Below, piece by piece: positions 44,339-53,206 of a DNA stretch of 64,000 nucleotides. Both the position numbers and the translations under genes were made by a program. The notes under the pieces are model-generated. The model was given only the letters and a program-made list of their open reading frames with translations. It made no database searches and was not told where the DNA came from. This DNA is from Spirosoma foliorum (GTDB lineage Bacteria; Bacteroidota; Bacteroidia; Cytophagales; Spirosomataceae). The stretch lies in assembly GCF_014117325.1 (NCBI RefSeq), contig NZ_CP059732.1, positions 6,275,001 through 6,339,000 of the forward strand, given 5' to 3'. How positions within the stretch are numbered: the first letter of the stretch is position 1; the number at the start of each line of letters is the position of its first letter.

Positions 44339-44819
44339 TCTTCATAATTGTACTCTACTCTCGTTAGCAAGTTATTGATTGAAAGTGGATTTAATTTCGC
44401 CTTAAATTGCCCTAATTAGGCCTATTTTCAGTTGGCTCTAAATAGTTGAGATTCTCTCAAATTAGTTATTAAACACTGGGCAAGCTATATTAAAAATATG
44501 GTTTGCCCTTAAAATTGTGCATTAATACACGAACGTGTCGTTAAACAGATGAACTCTTTGTTCTTAAGAAAATCCTTCGATCAGTTCGTCTATGTGACTA
44601 AAACCGAAGAGTAACTGTCTCTTATTGACAGCCTGAGAACCGACTTTGGCATAGAGCCTTACTGATTAATAATCTATTTAAATGTCACGCCACAACTTCT
44701 CCTTGGTAATTGCTTTCGTAGTCTCTAATAATGGCACTGGCGCTACACTAAATTATTTCTTCTAAATTTTACTTTACTACATACGCTTCCGAGGTATATC
44801 TGGAGAGCTATGGGCAGTT

Positions 44820-44866
44820 CGCTCATAACGGTCTGGTCGCCAGTTCAAGTCTGGCCGGGCCCACCA
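44820..44866 (+). repeat. tRNA-Met(CAT) 3' half, copy 2 (att-like)
   Basis: CGCTCATAACGG, a T-arm with perfect GCCAG-TTCAAGT-CTGGC pairing, and CGGGCCCACCA form the 3' half of tRNA-Met. There is no acceptor 5' strand or D-arm upstream. It is 10 kb from copy 1, in direct orientation, and both are followed by ATGGGGTTAC..TTACATTCAA. Copy 2 is the less damaged. Confidence 0.78.
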
Positions 44867-45041
44867 TTTAAATCAAATACTTATTTATAACACTATCATC
44901 GCAATATATATCATGGGGTTACACAGGGCTTACATTCAACGTGTTTGGAAATAGAGGGATCTTATTAATCCGTAAATAGCATTGTAAAGTTTACATCTAA
45001 ATAAATAACTAGTTATCAACAATTTAAATAAAGTAAAGATC

Positions 45042-45070
45042 TACAAACTTACTCACGAATCAATAATTGA
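45042..45070. repeat. Dispersed repeat, copy 2
   Basis: TACAAACTTACTCACGAATC then AATAATTGA matches the IS630-adjacent repeat at 10371-10399 with one mismatch. No transposase lies next to it, so it is probably a solo end or miniature element. Confidence 0.5.
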
Positions 45071-45176
45071 TATATTACGAATTGTCTAGATGTACGATCT
45101 TTATGTATTCGGAGTTCTAATTTCCAAATCCTCCATAAAACTTGTCGTTAAGGAATGTAAAAATCAGGGACTCAAT

Positions 45177-45509
45177 CTATTTGTTTAGCGTAAAATCATT
45201 ATTTAAACGCATTATTAGAGATTTAATCTGCGCAGCACGTTCTTTAAAATATTTTTCTTCATATGTCTCTGTTGGCGAGGTATAACTATTTAGATATAAC
45301 TGACTTTCTGAGTCCAAACGCTTACAAAGCTCAATAAGTTTTTTTTGTACTTTTTCAAGATAATCGGAAGCTGATTCAATATAGGCAGAATAAGATTCTC
45401 TATAATAAGCTGATAGTTCTTTCTCATATTCTTCTTTCTGTGAATTTTCGGCAGCCTTTCCTACCATACCTCCAATGATGCCTTCGAACAATTGCTCCAA
45501 TTGGGCCAA
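45177..45509 (-). CDS. Coiled-coil protein, last gene of the dynamin operon
   Basis: The 110-residue protein is predicted helical, charged and without a membrane segment (KAAENSQKEEYEKELSAYYR, EKYFKERAAQIKSLIMRLNN). A Gly-rich start (FEGIIGGMVGKAAEN) may be a membrane-lying helix. It follows the second GTPase gene by 12 bases. An accessory role to the GTPases is inferred from the operon. Confidence 0.6.
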   Translation of the reverse strand: MAQLEQLFEGIIGGMVGKAAENSQKEEYEKELSAYYRESYSAYIESASDYLEKVQKKLIELCKRLDSESQLYLNSYTSPTETYEEKYFKERAAQIKSLIMRLNNDFTLNK

Positions 45510-45521
45510 AGATAGCTCCTC

Positions 45522-46841
45522 CTAATAACATACCACCGGTTGCTCCCCCCCAGCTGCTTTACCATTATTATTTTTTTCAACAGGCTTAGACGGCAGGTAT
45601 ACTTTTGGTTTAGATGGCAGCTCTATAGCCAGAGAAATATTGAATTCATAAGATAAGAGAATTGATATCGAATTGACACTAGCTAATATATCTTTAAAAT
45701 AATTTTCTATTCGTTGGACTTGGCCAACTTTCCAAGTTGAAAATGTACCATCTCGCAAGGCACCAGCTAATTCTTCGCTATAATCCTCAACAATATCTTT
45801 AGACCATTTATTTAAATTTTTTATTTTCTTCTTAACAATATTGCTAGTCTCTACAATTTGTTTAGTTTCAGTAGTTATTTTAGTTAAACGAATAGAAGAG
45901 ATTTTATTAAATTGAGATTCTGAAAATTTAAGCTCTTCATAAAGTGTATTAGTAATATGCTCTACAAGTAGAAAAACTCTACTACTTCTCCATTGGGACA
46001 AATTATCTTGTAGTGTTTCAATAACCTTCACAAGGTTATCTTTAAAAACAGGCAGTCCAGACTCACGAAGGCCTTCTTCATTTCCATTGTGAATTGATCG
46101 AAGAGCAGGAAGAGCATCTACTTTAAAAAGATTTGTTTTAATTGGGGTGTCGAGCTTAGAAAGAAATTCCTCCACTAAACTCATTGACCTTTCCCAGACT
46201 TTCTTTTGATCATCTTCACTAAGAAGGCTAAGAAAATTAATTACAAAAATAATCCCTTTAATGCCGTAAGGGAGTAACCAAGATTCCATAAAATCCACTT
46301 CTGAGCGGGTCCATAATTGCTTTGCATTCAGCATAACAATAACGACGTCGGCCATCAGTACTTCGTTACGTATATATGATTCTTGGTCTTCCCGATCATT
46401 GATTCCAGGGAGGTCAATTAAACATACACCCATTTCAAGAATTGAATGAGGAAGGTTAATTGACACATGGTCAACTTTAGGCCGCTGTCTATTTTCATCT
46501 AATATTGTATACTGCTTAAGTAAATCTGTATCTTTCCCTGTAACACGTTCCCCATTTTTTAATAATATATCAACATGAATCGAACTCCCATATCGAATAT
46601 ATATGGCAGAGCCCGTAGTAGGTATTAAATCAACTGGCAGAGCTTTTTGACCTAAAAGTGCATTAAGGAGAGTCGACTTTCCTTGATTAAAAGGTCCAAC
46701 AATAGCAATATGCACCTCTTCAGATTTCCATAAGTTTTGCAAGGCAACTAGCTGTTGTTGATAGTTGCCTAACTTGTCAGGATTAATAATTCTTATGGCC
46801 TCCTCTAAAAGAGGCCATAAAGACGCTATAGTTTTTTCCAT
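45522..46841 (-). CDS. Dynamin-like GTPase (second of pair)
   Basis: The 439-residue protein has a P-loop GPFNQGKS (49-56), switch I Thr in PTTGSAIYIRYG, the G3 motif LIDLPGINDREDQ, and a G4-like VINFLSLLSE. Helical stalk regions follow, with a Pro-rich C-terminal tail (PSKPKVYLPSKPVEKN). It is expected to bind GTP and assemble on membranes. Paired dynamin-like genes are known in LeoA/LeoBC (Eleos) phage-defence systems. It is five bases from the other GTPase's 3' part. Confidence 0.85.
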   Translation of the reverse strand: MEKTIASLWPLLEEAIRIINPDKLGNYQQQLVALQNLWKSEEVHIAIVGPFNQGKSTLLNALLGQKALPVDLIPTTGSAIYIRYGSSIHVDILLKNGERVTGKDTDLLKQYTILDENRQRPKVDHVSINLPHSILEMGVCLIDLPGINDREDQESYIRNEVLMADVVIVMLNAKQLWTRSEVDFMESWLLPYGIKGIIFVINFLSLLSEDDQKKVWERSMSLVEEFLSKLDTPIKTNLFKVDALPALRSIHNGNEEGLRESGLPVFKDNLVKVIETLQDNLSQWRSSRVFLLVEHITNTLYEELKFSESQFNKISSIRLTKITTETKQIVETSNIVKKKIKNLNKWSKDIVEDYSEELAGALRDGTFSTWKVGQVQRIENYFKDILASVNSISILLSYEFNISLAIELPSKPKVYLPSKPVEKNNNGKAAGGEQPVVCY

Positions 46842-46846
46842 ACACG

Positions 46847-47737
46847 TTAATTCTTAAAAAAATTATCATGTATATCCTCAACCTCTTCACGTGCAATATG
46901 AGTAGCTTTCGCAAATGCACTTAATCTATTTACTTCTATATCAAGATTTATTTGCTCTTTTTTTCTAGAAGCAAGTACATTATCTAGCTCTCCTTTTCTT
47001 TCATCTATATCCTTACTCAGCTTACTTTCAACATCTTGTGAATAATTAGAAAATTGATTATATACATTTTGATAGACCTGTAGTCGTCCTTCAGTTGCAC
47101 TATTGGGCAATGACTTTTTAATCTCTTCCGCCATAGTACGAAGAACTTTTTGACGAGCACGCTCAGCTTGATAACCGCCAACCCCAAGTCCTAATAATGC
47201 TAGACTTATAGGCCCTAATAGAGTCCCCGTTATAGCTAATACTAATCCACCAGTAACGATTACTGCAATTAAATTTGTCACTATTTTCTTCCAATCAAAA
47301 ATACCGCTGCTTGCCAAAACTACACCGGCTAAATCTCCCATTATAGCTGCGCCACCACCAGCTAAAATTCTTTGCCACAGGGGAGTGTCGCCGTCATCCA
47401 TATGAATAGATGATTTATTGGAACCTCCTGTAAGAATTTCTCCAATTGAATCAACAGTATTTTCATATGAAACAGAGTATTCTCGAGCAGATAAAGCGAT
47501 TGCTTCTAATTCAATTCTTACAGATTTTTCAGCAACCCGTGTCCACTCTGAGATCTTTCCTCTAAGATAGCGTTCAAAAGCCGCTTCTAAGTTAGCTTCA
47601 AATTCAGCCCGTTTTTCTTTACGAAACAGAAAGTCTACAAACCCTAAATCGGGCTGATATTGCCCAAAGTCTTCTTCAAAAGTTGTAGATAAACCCAAAA
47701 AAAAAGGTGTAAAAAGAATTAGAAAGTTCATTTGCAA
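46847..47737 (-). CDS. C-terminal part of the first dynamin-like protein (separated by frameshift)
   Basis: The 296-residue frame continues the upstream GTPase. It begins inside it, and its coding sequence joins after a homopolymer shift (T9 on the minus strand, 47697-47705), giving NSFYTFFLGLSTTFEEDF. The content is helical, with a double hydrophobic segment (LIAVIVTGGLVLAITGTLLG, PISLALLGLGVGGYQ) and a C-terminal coiled coil. The original full-length protein is about 694 residues. As a separate ORF it has no promoter or RBS that I can point to. Confidence 0.75.
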   Translation of the reverse strand: MQMNFLILFTPFFLGLSTTFEEDFGQYQPDLGFVDFLFRKEKRAEFEANLEAAFERYLRGKISEWTRVAEKSVRIELEAIALSAREYSVSYENTVDSIGEILTGGSNKSSIHMDDGDTPLWQRILAGGGAAIMGDLAGVVLASSGIFDWKKIVTNLIAVIVTGGLVLAITGTLLGPISLALLGLGVGGYQAERARQKVLRTMAEEIKKSLPNSATEGRLQVYQNVYNQFSNYSQDVESKLSKDIDERKGELDNVLASRKKEQINLDIEVNRLSAFAKATHIAREEVEDIHDNFFKN

Positions 47738-48926
47738 GCCTATCGCGAACAGTATTTACCTTTTTAATAAATTCATCACGCAATTGTCGAAGCTGGTCAA
47801 ATTTTGGTTGAATCTCAGTAATCTTCCTTTCAAGTTCATTTATAGGTTCATAAAGAAGTGGAATCCTCAAATCGACAGCTTCTCGTACACGCCGATCGGC
47901 AGAGCGTGCAACTGCACGTGCAGTACCAAACTCTGCTGCTGCTCTGTCTTTTATTAAAAATTCTTCAAGAGCTTTTGTAAAAGGTACAAAACCTGTACCG
48001 TCTAAGCTTTGATTTTTTCTTCGAGCTAAAAAAGCTTTTAATGCTGAAATTTCAAAAACTCTTTGATCGTAGATATTTACGCCATCAACATTACAGTATT
48101 TCTCTAGATTTGAACGAAAAACAGCTCGAATTTTTTCTTCAGCGTGAGCCACCGAAACTTTATCATCAGGATCATCAAGACGGCGGGCAATTTCATCCCA
48201 CATATTAATTAGAAAAAAGACAGTTAATCCTCGATTTAATATATAGGTTTCAAGGTAACGTTCTTCATTTCTAGTCCAAGGTTGTGTAGCGCTGACGACA
48301 AAAAGAATTGCATGGCATTCTCGGATATGTGTCAGAGTTAATTCATCTCGTTTCTCGGTATCATTTAAGCCAGGGCTGTCAATAATTTCTATCCCTCTTT
48401 TAAGCAAAGGTAGAGAAGTATATATGACTGCTTGCTCAACATCGGGAAAAGCTTCACGATTTTCCTCCGCAAATCGTGAAGCTTCATCTATTGGTATTGT
48501 GTAAGTAGATTTAAAATCACTAAATGAAAGCACTTGAGGACTTTTACCATCATTAAAGTATATTGTAACACCTTCTTTTCCTTCATCACTGTAGCGTAAT
48601 GTCGTAAGGACCGCTGTGCATGGGTTTACATCGCGAGGGAGTAGATCTTCGCCAAGAAGAGCATTAAGAAATGTACTTTTACCACGCTTCATATCCCCCA
48701 AAACAAGTAGTCTGAATACGCCTTTTTTTAAGCTATCAGAGATTGTAAGAAGGTCTTGAGAAATAGAGCCCAGCTCTAATGATCCAGATGCTTTTGCACT
48801 TTCTACTTCCGAAGCATCGATAAGATTAACTATATGGGCTAATTTTGTAGAGAGCTTATCACGAGTCTCTTTAACCTCATCAAGACTTTCTCCTAAACTA
48901 GAATTAAAATCTGTTTGAAACTCCAT
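47676..48926 (-). CDS. Dynamin-like GTPase (first of pair), N-terminal part
   Basis: The 416-residue frame has a P-loop GDMKRGKS (77-84), switch I region NPCTAVLTTLRY, G3 IIDSPGLNDTE and a G4-like FFLINMWDE. It then has long helices (RRVREAVDLRIPLLYEPINE). It stops soon after a T9 tract with the nonsense tail FFFGFIYNF; deleting one T restores a continuous protein with the following frame. The intact product would be a membrane-remodelling GTPase of the Eleos/LeoBC type. Confidence 0.85.
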   Translation of the reverse strand: MEFQTDFNSSLGESLDEVKETRDKLSTKLAHIVNLIDASEVESAKASGSLELGSISQDLLTISDSLKKGVFRLLVLGDMKRGKSTFLNALLGEDLLPRDVNPCTAVLTTLRYSDEGKEGVTIYFNDGKSPQVLSFSDFKSTYTIPIDEASRFAEENREAFPDVEQAVIYTSLPLLKRGIEIIDSPGLNDTEKRDELTLTHIRECHAILFVVSATQPWTRNEERYLETYILNRGLTVFFLINMWDEIARRLDDPDDKVSVAHAEEKIRAVFRSNLEKYCNVDGVNIYDQRVFEISALKAFLARRKNQSLDGTGFVPFTKALEEFLIKDRAAAEFGTARAVARSADRRVREAVDLRIPLLYEPINELERKITEIQPKFDQLRQLRDEFIKKVNTVRDRLANELSNSFYTFFFGFIYNF

Positions 48927-49518
48927 AATTATATGCTTTGAAAAAATGTGGATACAGTTAAATCTTTTTGTCTTACCAAGGTGAATTATATATGTTAAAA
49001 ATTAATACTGATACTAAGGGAAATGAGGTAATTATTTTATTGGGTATGTATATAAATTTAGCAAATGGTGACTATACTTCTATATCGCTACCTTATTACA
49101 GTTAAGACAAAGCTATTCATACAGCTGACAATCTGTAGTTCAATATGTCTGTTTTTACCTTATGGATTAATGTGCTGATATTTAGATAATTACCCCAATA
49201 TATTCATTGATTTTGATAGCTTTTGCTTATAAATTTATTTTTCCGTTAGTATAGGCTTACCAATAGAATATAAGATTGCCGTACATTTAAAGTAGTGGTC
49301 CCACCACTATGGTGGTAAGTTTAAAATATTTATAAAGATGTAAACAGTCTGATAATTAGACAGTAAGGGTTTGTAAAATATAAAATCCAGTTCACAGATC
49401 AATTATATAAAAATGACCATCTACTATTGTATTATTTAAATATATCATTATGTATTATTCTTTATGCCAGAATTGCTAAGCCATTAAATCAGCAAATAAA
49501 TCTATATTTTGGCCGGTA
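48927..49518. other. Divergent intergenic region with overlapping hairpins
   Basis: About 590 bases between the dynamin operon and the first TPR-CHAT gene. AGTGGTCCCACCACT (49294-49308) and CCACCACTATGGTGG (49301-49315) are two overlapping perfect hairpins that exclude each other. This may be a regulatory switch or an operator. No gene is present. Confidence 0.5.
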
Positions 49519-52500
49519 ATGAATATTATAGGGCAGTTCCTCAAATCTGACTTTTTTTTAAAAGTGAGTCCAACTGGCTGGGCTTTCGCTCAAAATATCT
49601 TCGGAAGTATATATGCTCAGTCGCAAAAAGGGGATCAAGCTTCTAATATTGAACTAGCTATAGAAGCTTACCAGCAAGCGCTCAAAGTCTATAATCAGAA
49701 AGACAAACCACAGCTGTGGGCCATGGTCCAGCATAATTTAGGGAACGCCTATCGTGCTCGGATTAAAGAAGACAGAGCTACTAATATTGAACTAGCCATT
49801 GAAGCTTATCAGCAGGCCTTCAAAGTATATACCTACAAAGACTTACCATTGGACTGGGCCATGACTCAGAATGGCCTAGGTAATGCCTATACCGAACGGA
49901 TTAAAGAAGAAAGAGCTTCTAATATTGAACTAGCTATAGAAGCTTACCAGCAAGCGCTCAAAGTCTATAATCAGAAAGACAAACCACAGCTGTGGGCCAT
50001 GGTCCAGCATAATTTAGGGAACGCCTATCGTGCTCGGATTAAAGAAGACAGAGCTACTAATATTGAACTAGCCATTGAAGCTTATCAGCAGGCCTTCAAA
50101 GTATATACCTACAAAGACTTACCATTGGACTGGGCCATGACTCAGAACAATTTAGGAAGTGCTTATTCTGAACGTATTAAAGGCAGTAAAGCTATCAATA
50201 TTGAACTAGCTATAGAAGCCTACCAGCAAGCGCTCAAGGTGTATATTCAAAGTGATTTCCCTTTAGACTGGGCCGGAGTACAGAATAATTTAGGCAATGC
50301 CTATCGTATACGAATCAGAGAGGATCGGGTACAAAATATAGAACTTTCAATTGAGGCTCACCAATATGCTCTTAAAATATTTAAACAGAGCGATTTCCCT
50401 TTGGAATGGGCTAATACACAGAATAATTTAGGAACAGCTTATCGCGCGCGAATTAGCGGAGATTTAGCACAGAATATAGAGTTGGCTATTGAAGCCTTTC
50501 AACAGGCCTTGCAAATAAGAAACAAGAAAGATTTGCCTCTAGCTTGGGCAATGAGCAAATTAAATCTTGGTAATGCTTTTAGTGATCGTATTAACGGGCA
50601 TCAAGCTGATAATATTGAGTTAGCTATTGAAGCTTACAGTCTGGCACTTGAAGTTTTTACGTTTTATTCTCTACCCCAGGAATGGGCAGTCACTCAGAAT
50701 AGTTTAGGTAATGCTTATCGTAACCGTGTTTTAGGAGATCAAGAAAAAAACATTGAGTTAGCAATAGACGCTTTTCAGAAAGCACTCAAAGTTTATACTG
50801 AACAAGACCAACCCCTAGACTGGGCAACAGCTCAAAACAACTTAGGCAATGCTTACAGCGCACGTATATTTGGCGATAGAATACAAAATTTACAACTCGC
50901 TATTAAATCGTTCGCACTGGCCTTGCAAGTACGGACAGAACAAGCCCTGCCAGTAGAGTGGGCTACTACCCAGCACAATATAGGAATCGCTTATCTTGAT
51001 AATATTAATGGCGATCAGTTGCTGAATGTAGACCTTGCTATTAATTCCTTTCAAAGAGCATTACGTATTTTTAACCCGCATTTATTTCCATTGCAAAGTT
51101 TTAGAACTGCTACAATTCTGGGAATGCTATTCTTTAAAAGAGAAGATTGGGGACAAGCACGTAAAGTTTTTGAACAAGCTCATCAAGCTGCTGAATACAG
51201 TCGCCAACAGCAGTATTTACCTAATCGTAAGCGACTAGCAGATGAAACTGCAGACCTTTATTCCTATCTAATAAGTGTCTGTTTACAGTTAAACGATAAA
51301 ATAGCTGCTTTTCAATATATACTTGCGGCAAAAGGACGATCTGATATAGAACGGCTTGGATTACTACAAACAGTAGAGCAGCTCTTAGATAAATATCCAG
51401 AAATGGCTGATGATTATACAAGTATACGTCAATTACAACAGATTTTAAATGAACTGAGCTTTAAGTTAGAAATCTTATCTAAACCATCTAATGACGATCT
51501 GTTGCTTGACGAGGATGAAAAAAAACAACAATGGATAAAGTTGACCGAACAAATTCTGCAGTATCGTCTTCAATTACAAAAAGCATTTGAAAGATTAAAT
51601 TTTCGCTTTCCTAGGTCTACTAGTGTTCAACCTTTACCAAGCCTTACTGCTCAAAAGATGCAAGAACTAGCTAACGAGATGGGAGCTACTCTCATTGAAT
51701 ACTTTAGGCATTGGAACGGTTGGATAGCATTTATAGTGTCAGCCGATCGATCAGTAAATTGTGTAGAATTCCCTGCTGATTTAGATACCTTCTTACAAAA
51801 ACATTTATTATCTAATGATAATTATAATATTTTAAATAGCTTCCAAGAAGACCATCCTATGCATGAGCGGCTTTACTTTAAATCATTTTATCAAAGATTA
51901 ATAGCTCCCTTAGAAGATTTTTTACCAGAAAAGGGTCAGCTATTTATTGCTCCTGAAGGAATTTTATATCAAGTACCTTTCGGAGCTTTATGGAAGAAAA
52001 ATATCACTCATCGCCTGATGGATCAATTTCTTTTATCGTTAGTACCTAGCTTATCATTTCTTTTCAATTTATTCCAGCAACGAAAGAGCATATCGATTGA
52101 TCCATTGGCGCGTCAAGATCGGCTGCTGAGTGTTGTTTATCCGGGCAATGACCCCTCAGATCGAAATTATCTCACTCATGCATATAAAGAAGCAATCGAG
52201 GTTGCAAAACATTTTATGCATACAGAGCAACTTGACAACGAGCAAGCTCAACCTGATCAATTAATTAAATTATGTCAGCAGAAGGCATTCTCTGTAATCC
52301 ATTTTGGGTGTCACGGCCGATTCGAGAAAGAAGCTCCCGAATATTCATGTTTAATATTACATAGGTCACTGACAGTTCAACAAATCGTCAATGAGCTACG
52401 ATTGCAGCAATCCCCTTTGGCAACTTTAGGAGCCTGTCAAACGGGACTATCCAGAACGTTCAAAGGGGGAGACCAGACGGGTCTTAGCCAAGCTCTATTT

Positions 52501-52713
52501 ATGGCTGGCGCCAAAACAGTCTTGGCTAGCCTTTGGTCAGTGAATGATGAATCGACACGAGTTTTATTTGAGCATTTTTACCGCAAGCGTGCAGAGTTTG
52601 GTGTTTCAGAAGCAGAGGCTTTACAGTATGCACAACAGCAGGTTCGTCAGTATCCTGAGTGGCAAGATGCTTATTATTGGGCAGCTTTTCAAATCATGGG
52701 GCAAACAAACTAA
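49519..52713 (+). CDS. TPR-CHAT caspase-like protease 1
   Basis: The 1064-residue protein has about 12 TPR-like repeats of 46 residues (NIELAIEAYQQALKVY, LDWAMTQNNLGNAY..RI) filling residues 20-530. A linker with helices follows, and then a CHAT domain with catalytic His 932 (FGCHGRF) and Cys 973 (GACQTG). Repeats of this spacing build a solenoid that senses partners; the CHAT domain would cleave a target. Repeats 1-4 include an exact duplication of 276 bases. Compared with the paralogue at 54627-58358 it lacks about 170 N-terminal residues. It is followed closely by the genes for a 148-aa protein and a membrane protein. Confidence 0.92.
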   Translation: MNIIGQFLKSDFFLKVSPTGWAFAQNIFGSIYAQSQKGDQASNIELAIEAYQQALKVYNQKDKPQLWAMVQHNLGNAYRARIKEDRATNIELAIEAYQQAFKVYTYKDLPLDWAMTQNGLGNAYTERIKEERASNIELAIEAYQQALKVYNQKDKPQLWAMVQHNLGNAYRARIKEDRATNIELAIEAYQQAFKVYTYKDLPLDWAMTQNNLGSAYSERIKGSKAINIELAIEAYQQALKVYIQSDFPLDWAGVQNNLGNAYRIRIREDRVQNIELSIEAHQYALKIFKQSDFPLEWANTQNNLGTAYRARISGDLAQNIELAIEAFQQALQIRNKKDLPLAWAMSKLNLGNAFSDRINGHQADNIELAIEAYSLALEVFTFYSLPQEWAVTQNSLGNAYRNRVLGDQEKNIELAIDAFQKALKVYTEQDQPLDWATAQNNLGNAYSARIFGDRIQNLQLAIKSFALALQVRTEQALPVEWATTQHNIGIAYLDNINGDQLLNVDLAINSFQRALRIFNPHLFPLQSFRTATILGMLFFKREDWGQARKVFEQAHQAAEYSRQQQYLPNRKRLADETADLYSYLISVCLQLNDKIAAFQYILAAKGRSDIERLGLLQTVEQLLDKYPEMADDYTSIRQLQQILNELSFKLEILSKPSNDDLLLDEDEKKQQWIKLTEQILQYRLQLQKAFERLNFRFPRSTSVQPLPSLTAQKMQELANEMGATLIEYFRHWNGWIAFIVSADRSVNCVEFPADLDTFLQKHLLSNDNYNILNSFQEDHPMHERLYFKSFYQRLIAPLEDFLPEKGQLFIAPEGILYQVPFGALWKKNITHRLMDQFLLSLVPSLSFLFNLFQQRKSISIDPLARQDRLLSVVYPGNDPSDRNYLTHAYKEAIEVAKHFMHTEQLDNEQAQPDQLIKLCQQKAFSVIHFGCHGRFEKEAPEYSCLILHRSLTVQQIVNELRLQQSPLATLGACQTGLSRTFKGGDQTGLSQALFMAGAKTVLASLWSVNDESTRVLFEHFYRKRAEFGVSEAEALQYAQQQVRQYPEWQDAYYWAAFQIMGQTN
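49639..50147 (+). repeat. Tandem duplication in TPR-CHAT gene, period 276 bases
   Basis: The sequence from 49639 to about 49871 is identical by eye to 49915-50147. The unit corresponds to two 46-residue TPR repeats (92 codons), and the reading frame is kept. Identity at synonymous sites marks a recent expansion or gene conversion. Confidence 0.85.
52474..52685 (+). repeat. Inverted repeat arm 1, 212 bases identical to arm 2
   Basis: It lies within the 3' end of TPR-CHAT gene 1 (CAGACGGGTCTTAGCCAAGC to TATTATTGGGCAGC). It matches, on the opposite strand, 54655-54866 in TPR-CHAT gene 2 without visible mismatch. The flanking coding sequence is more diverged. Confidence 0.85.
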
Positions 52714-52733
52714 AACCTTTAAATATTACAATA

Positions 52734-53180
52734 ATGGATTCTTATATATTCATTGAAAATGCAATAGGCCATTTGAGCGATTTTGAAGAAAATTTTGACG
52801 AAGTCGTAGCCGATTTGGATCCAGAAGAATTGCATAGGCTTGCTGATCAGTTTAATAACTTGCTTGAGAAATGGGCTATTACTGAAAAGTCAGAAGTTGA
52901 TATATATGTCCACTTAGCAACTGAATCAATAAGGTTATTAATTCAGTATCCTAAAGTGGCAAATATATTAAATATCCAACCTTCTATCTTTCAGCAGAGT
53001 AAGGGTCACAAACTTAGTGTCAAGCGACTTTCGCCTGCTTCACTAGAAACTCCATTTTTAAAGACAACTGATTTAGAAATCCAAGGTCGACTAGCGAAAC
53101 AGGCTCATAGGCTCGTCAATGATGTATATCCTATCATTACAAAACTGTGTAGCCAATTAAATCAAAAAGCTAAATCTTAA
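52734..53180 (+). CDS. Small protein between the TPR-CHAT proteases
   Basis: The 148-residue protein starts at ATG 52734 (MDSYIFIENAIGHLSDFEEN). It is acidic at the N terminus and helical later, with no membrane segment or known domain. It lies 20 bases after TPR-CHAT gene 1 and 26 bases before the membrane-protein gene. It is a potential adaptor, substrate or inhibitor of the protease. Confidence 0.6.
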   Translation: MDSYIFIENAIGHLSDFEENFDEVVADLDPEELHRLADQFNNLLEKWAITEKSEVDIYVHLATESIRLLIQYPKVANILNIQPSIFQQSKGHKLSVKRLSPASLETPFLKTTDLEIQGRLAKQAHRLVNDVYPIITKLCSQLNQKAKS

Positions 53181-53206
53181 TTTTTGACCACGTAGCTACT
53201 AATAAA

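Larger units (their letters stand above)
44339..45176. other. Intergenic region carrying the second att-like module
   Basis: About 840 bases without a gene. From 44600 to 44760 is a frame-broken copy of the small gene at 34559-34750. The tRNA-Met fragment (44820-44866) and arm-like repeats (44913-44939) follow. The repeat at 45042-45070 matches that near the IS630 remnant. Confidence 0.6.

Noticed and set aside
49619..51080. Regular 138-bp spacing that might suggest a CRISPR or satellite
   Set aside because: It is the 46-residue TPR periodicity inside a coding frame, not repeats with spacers.
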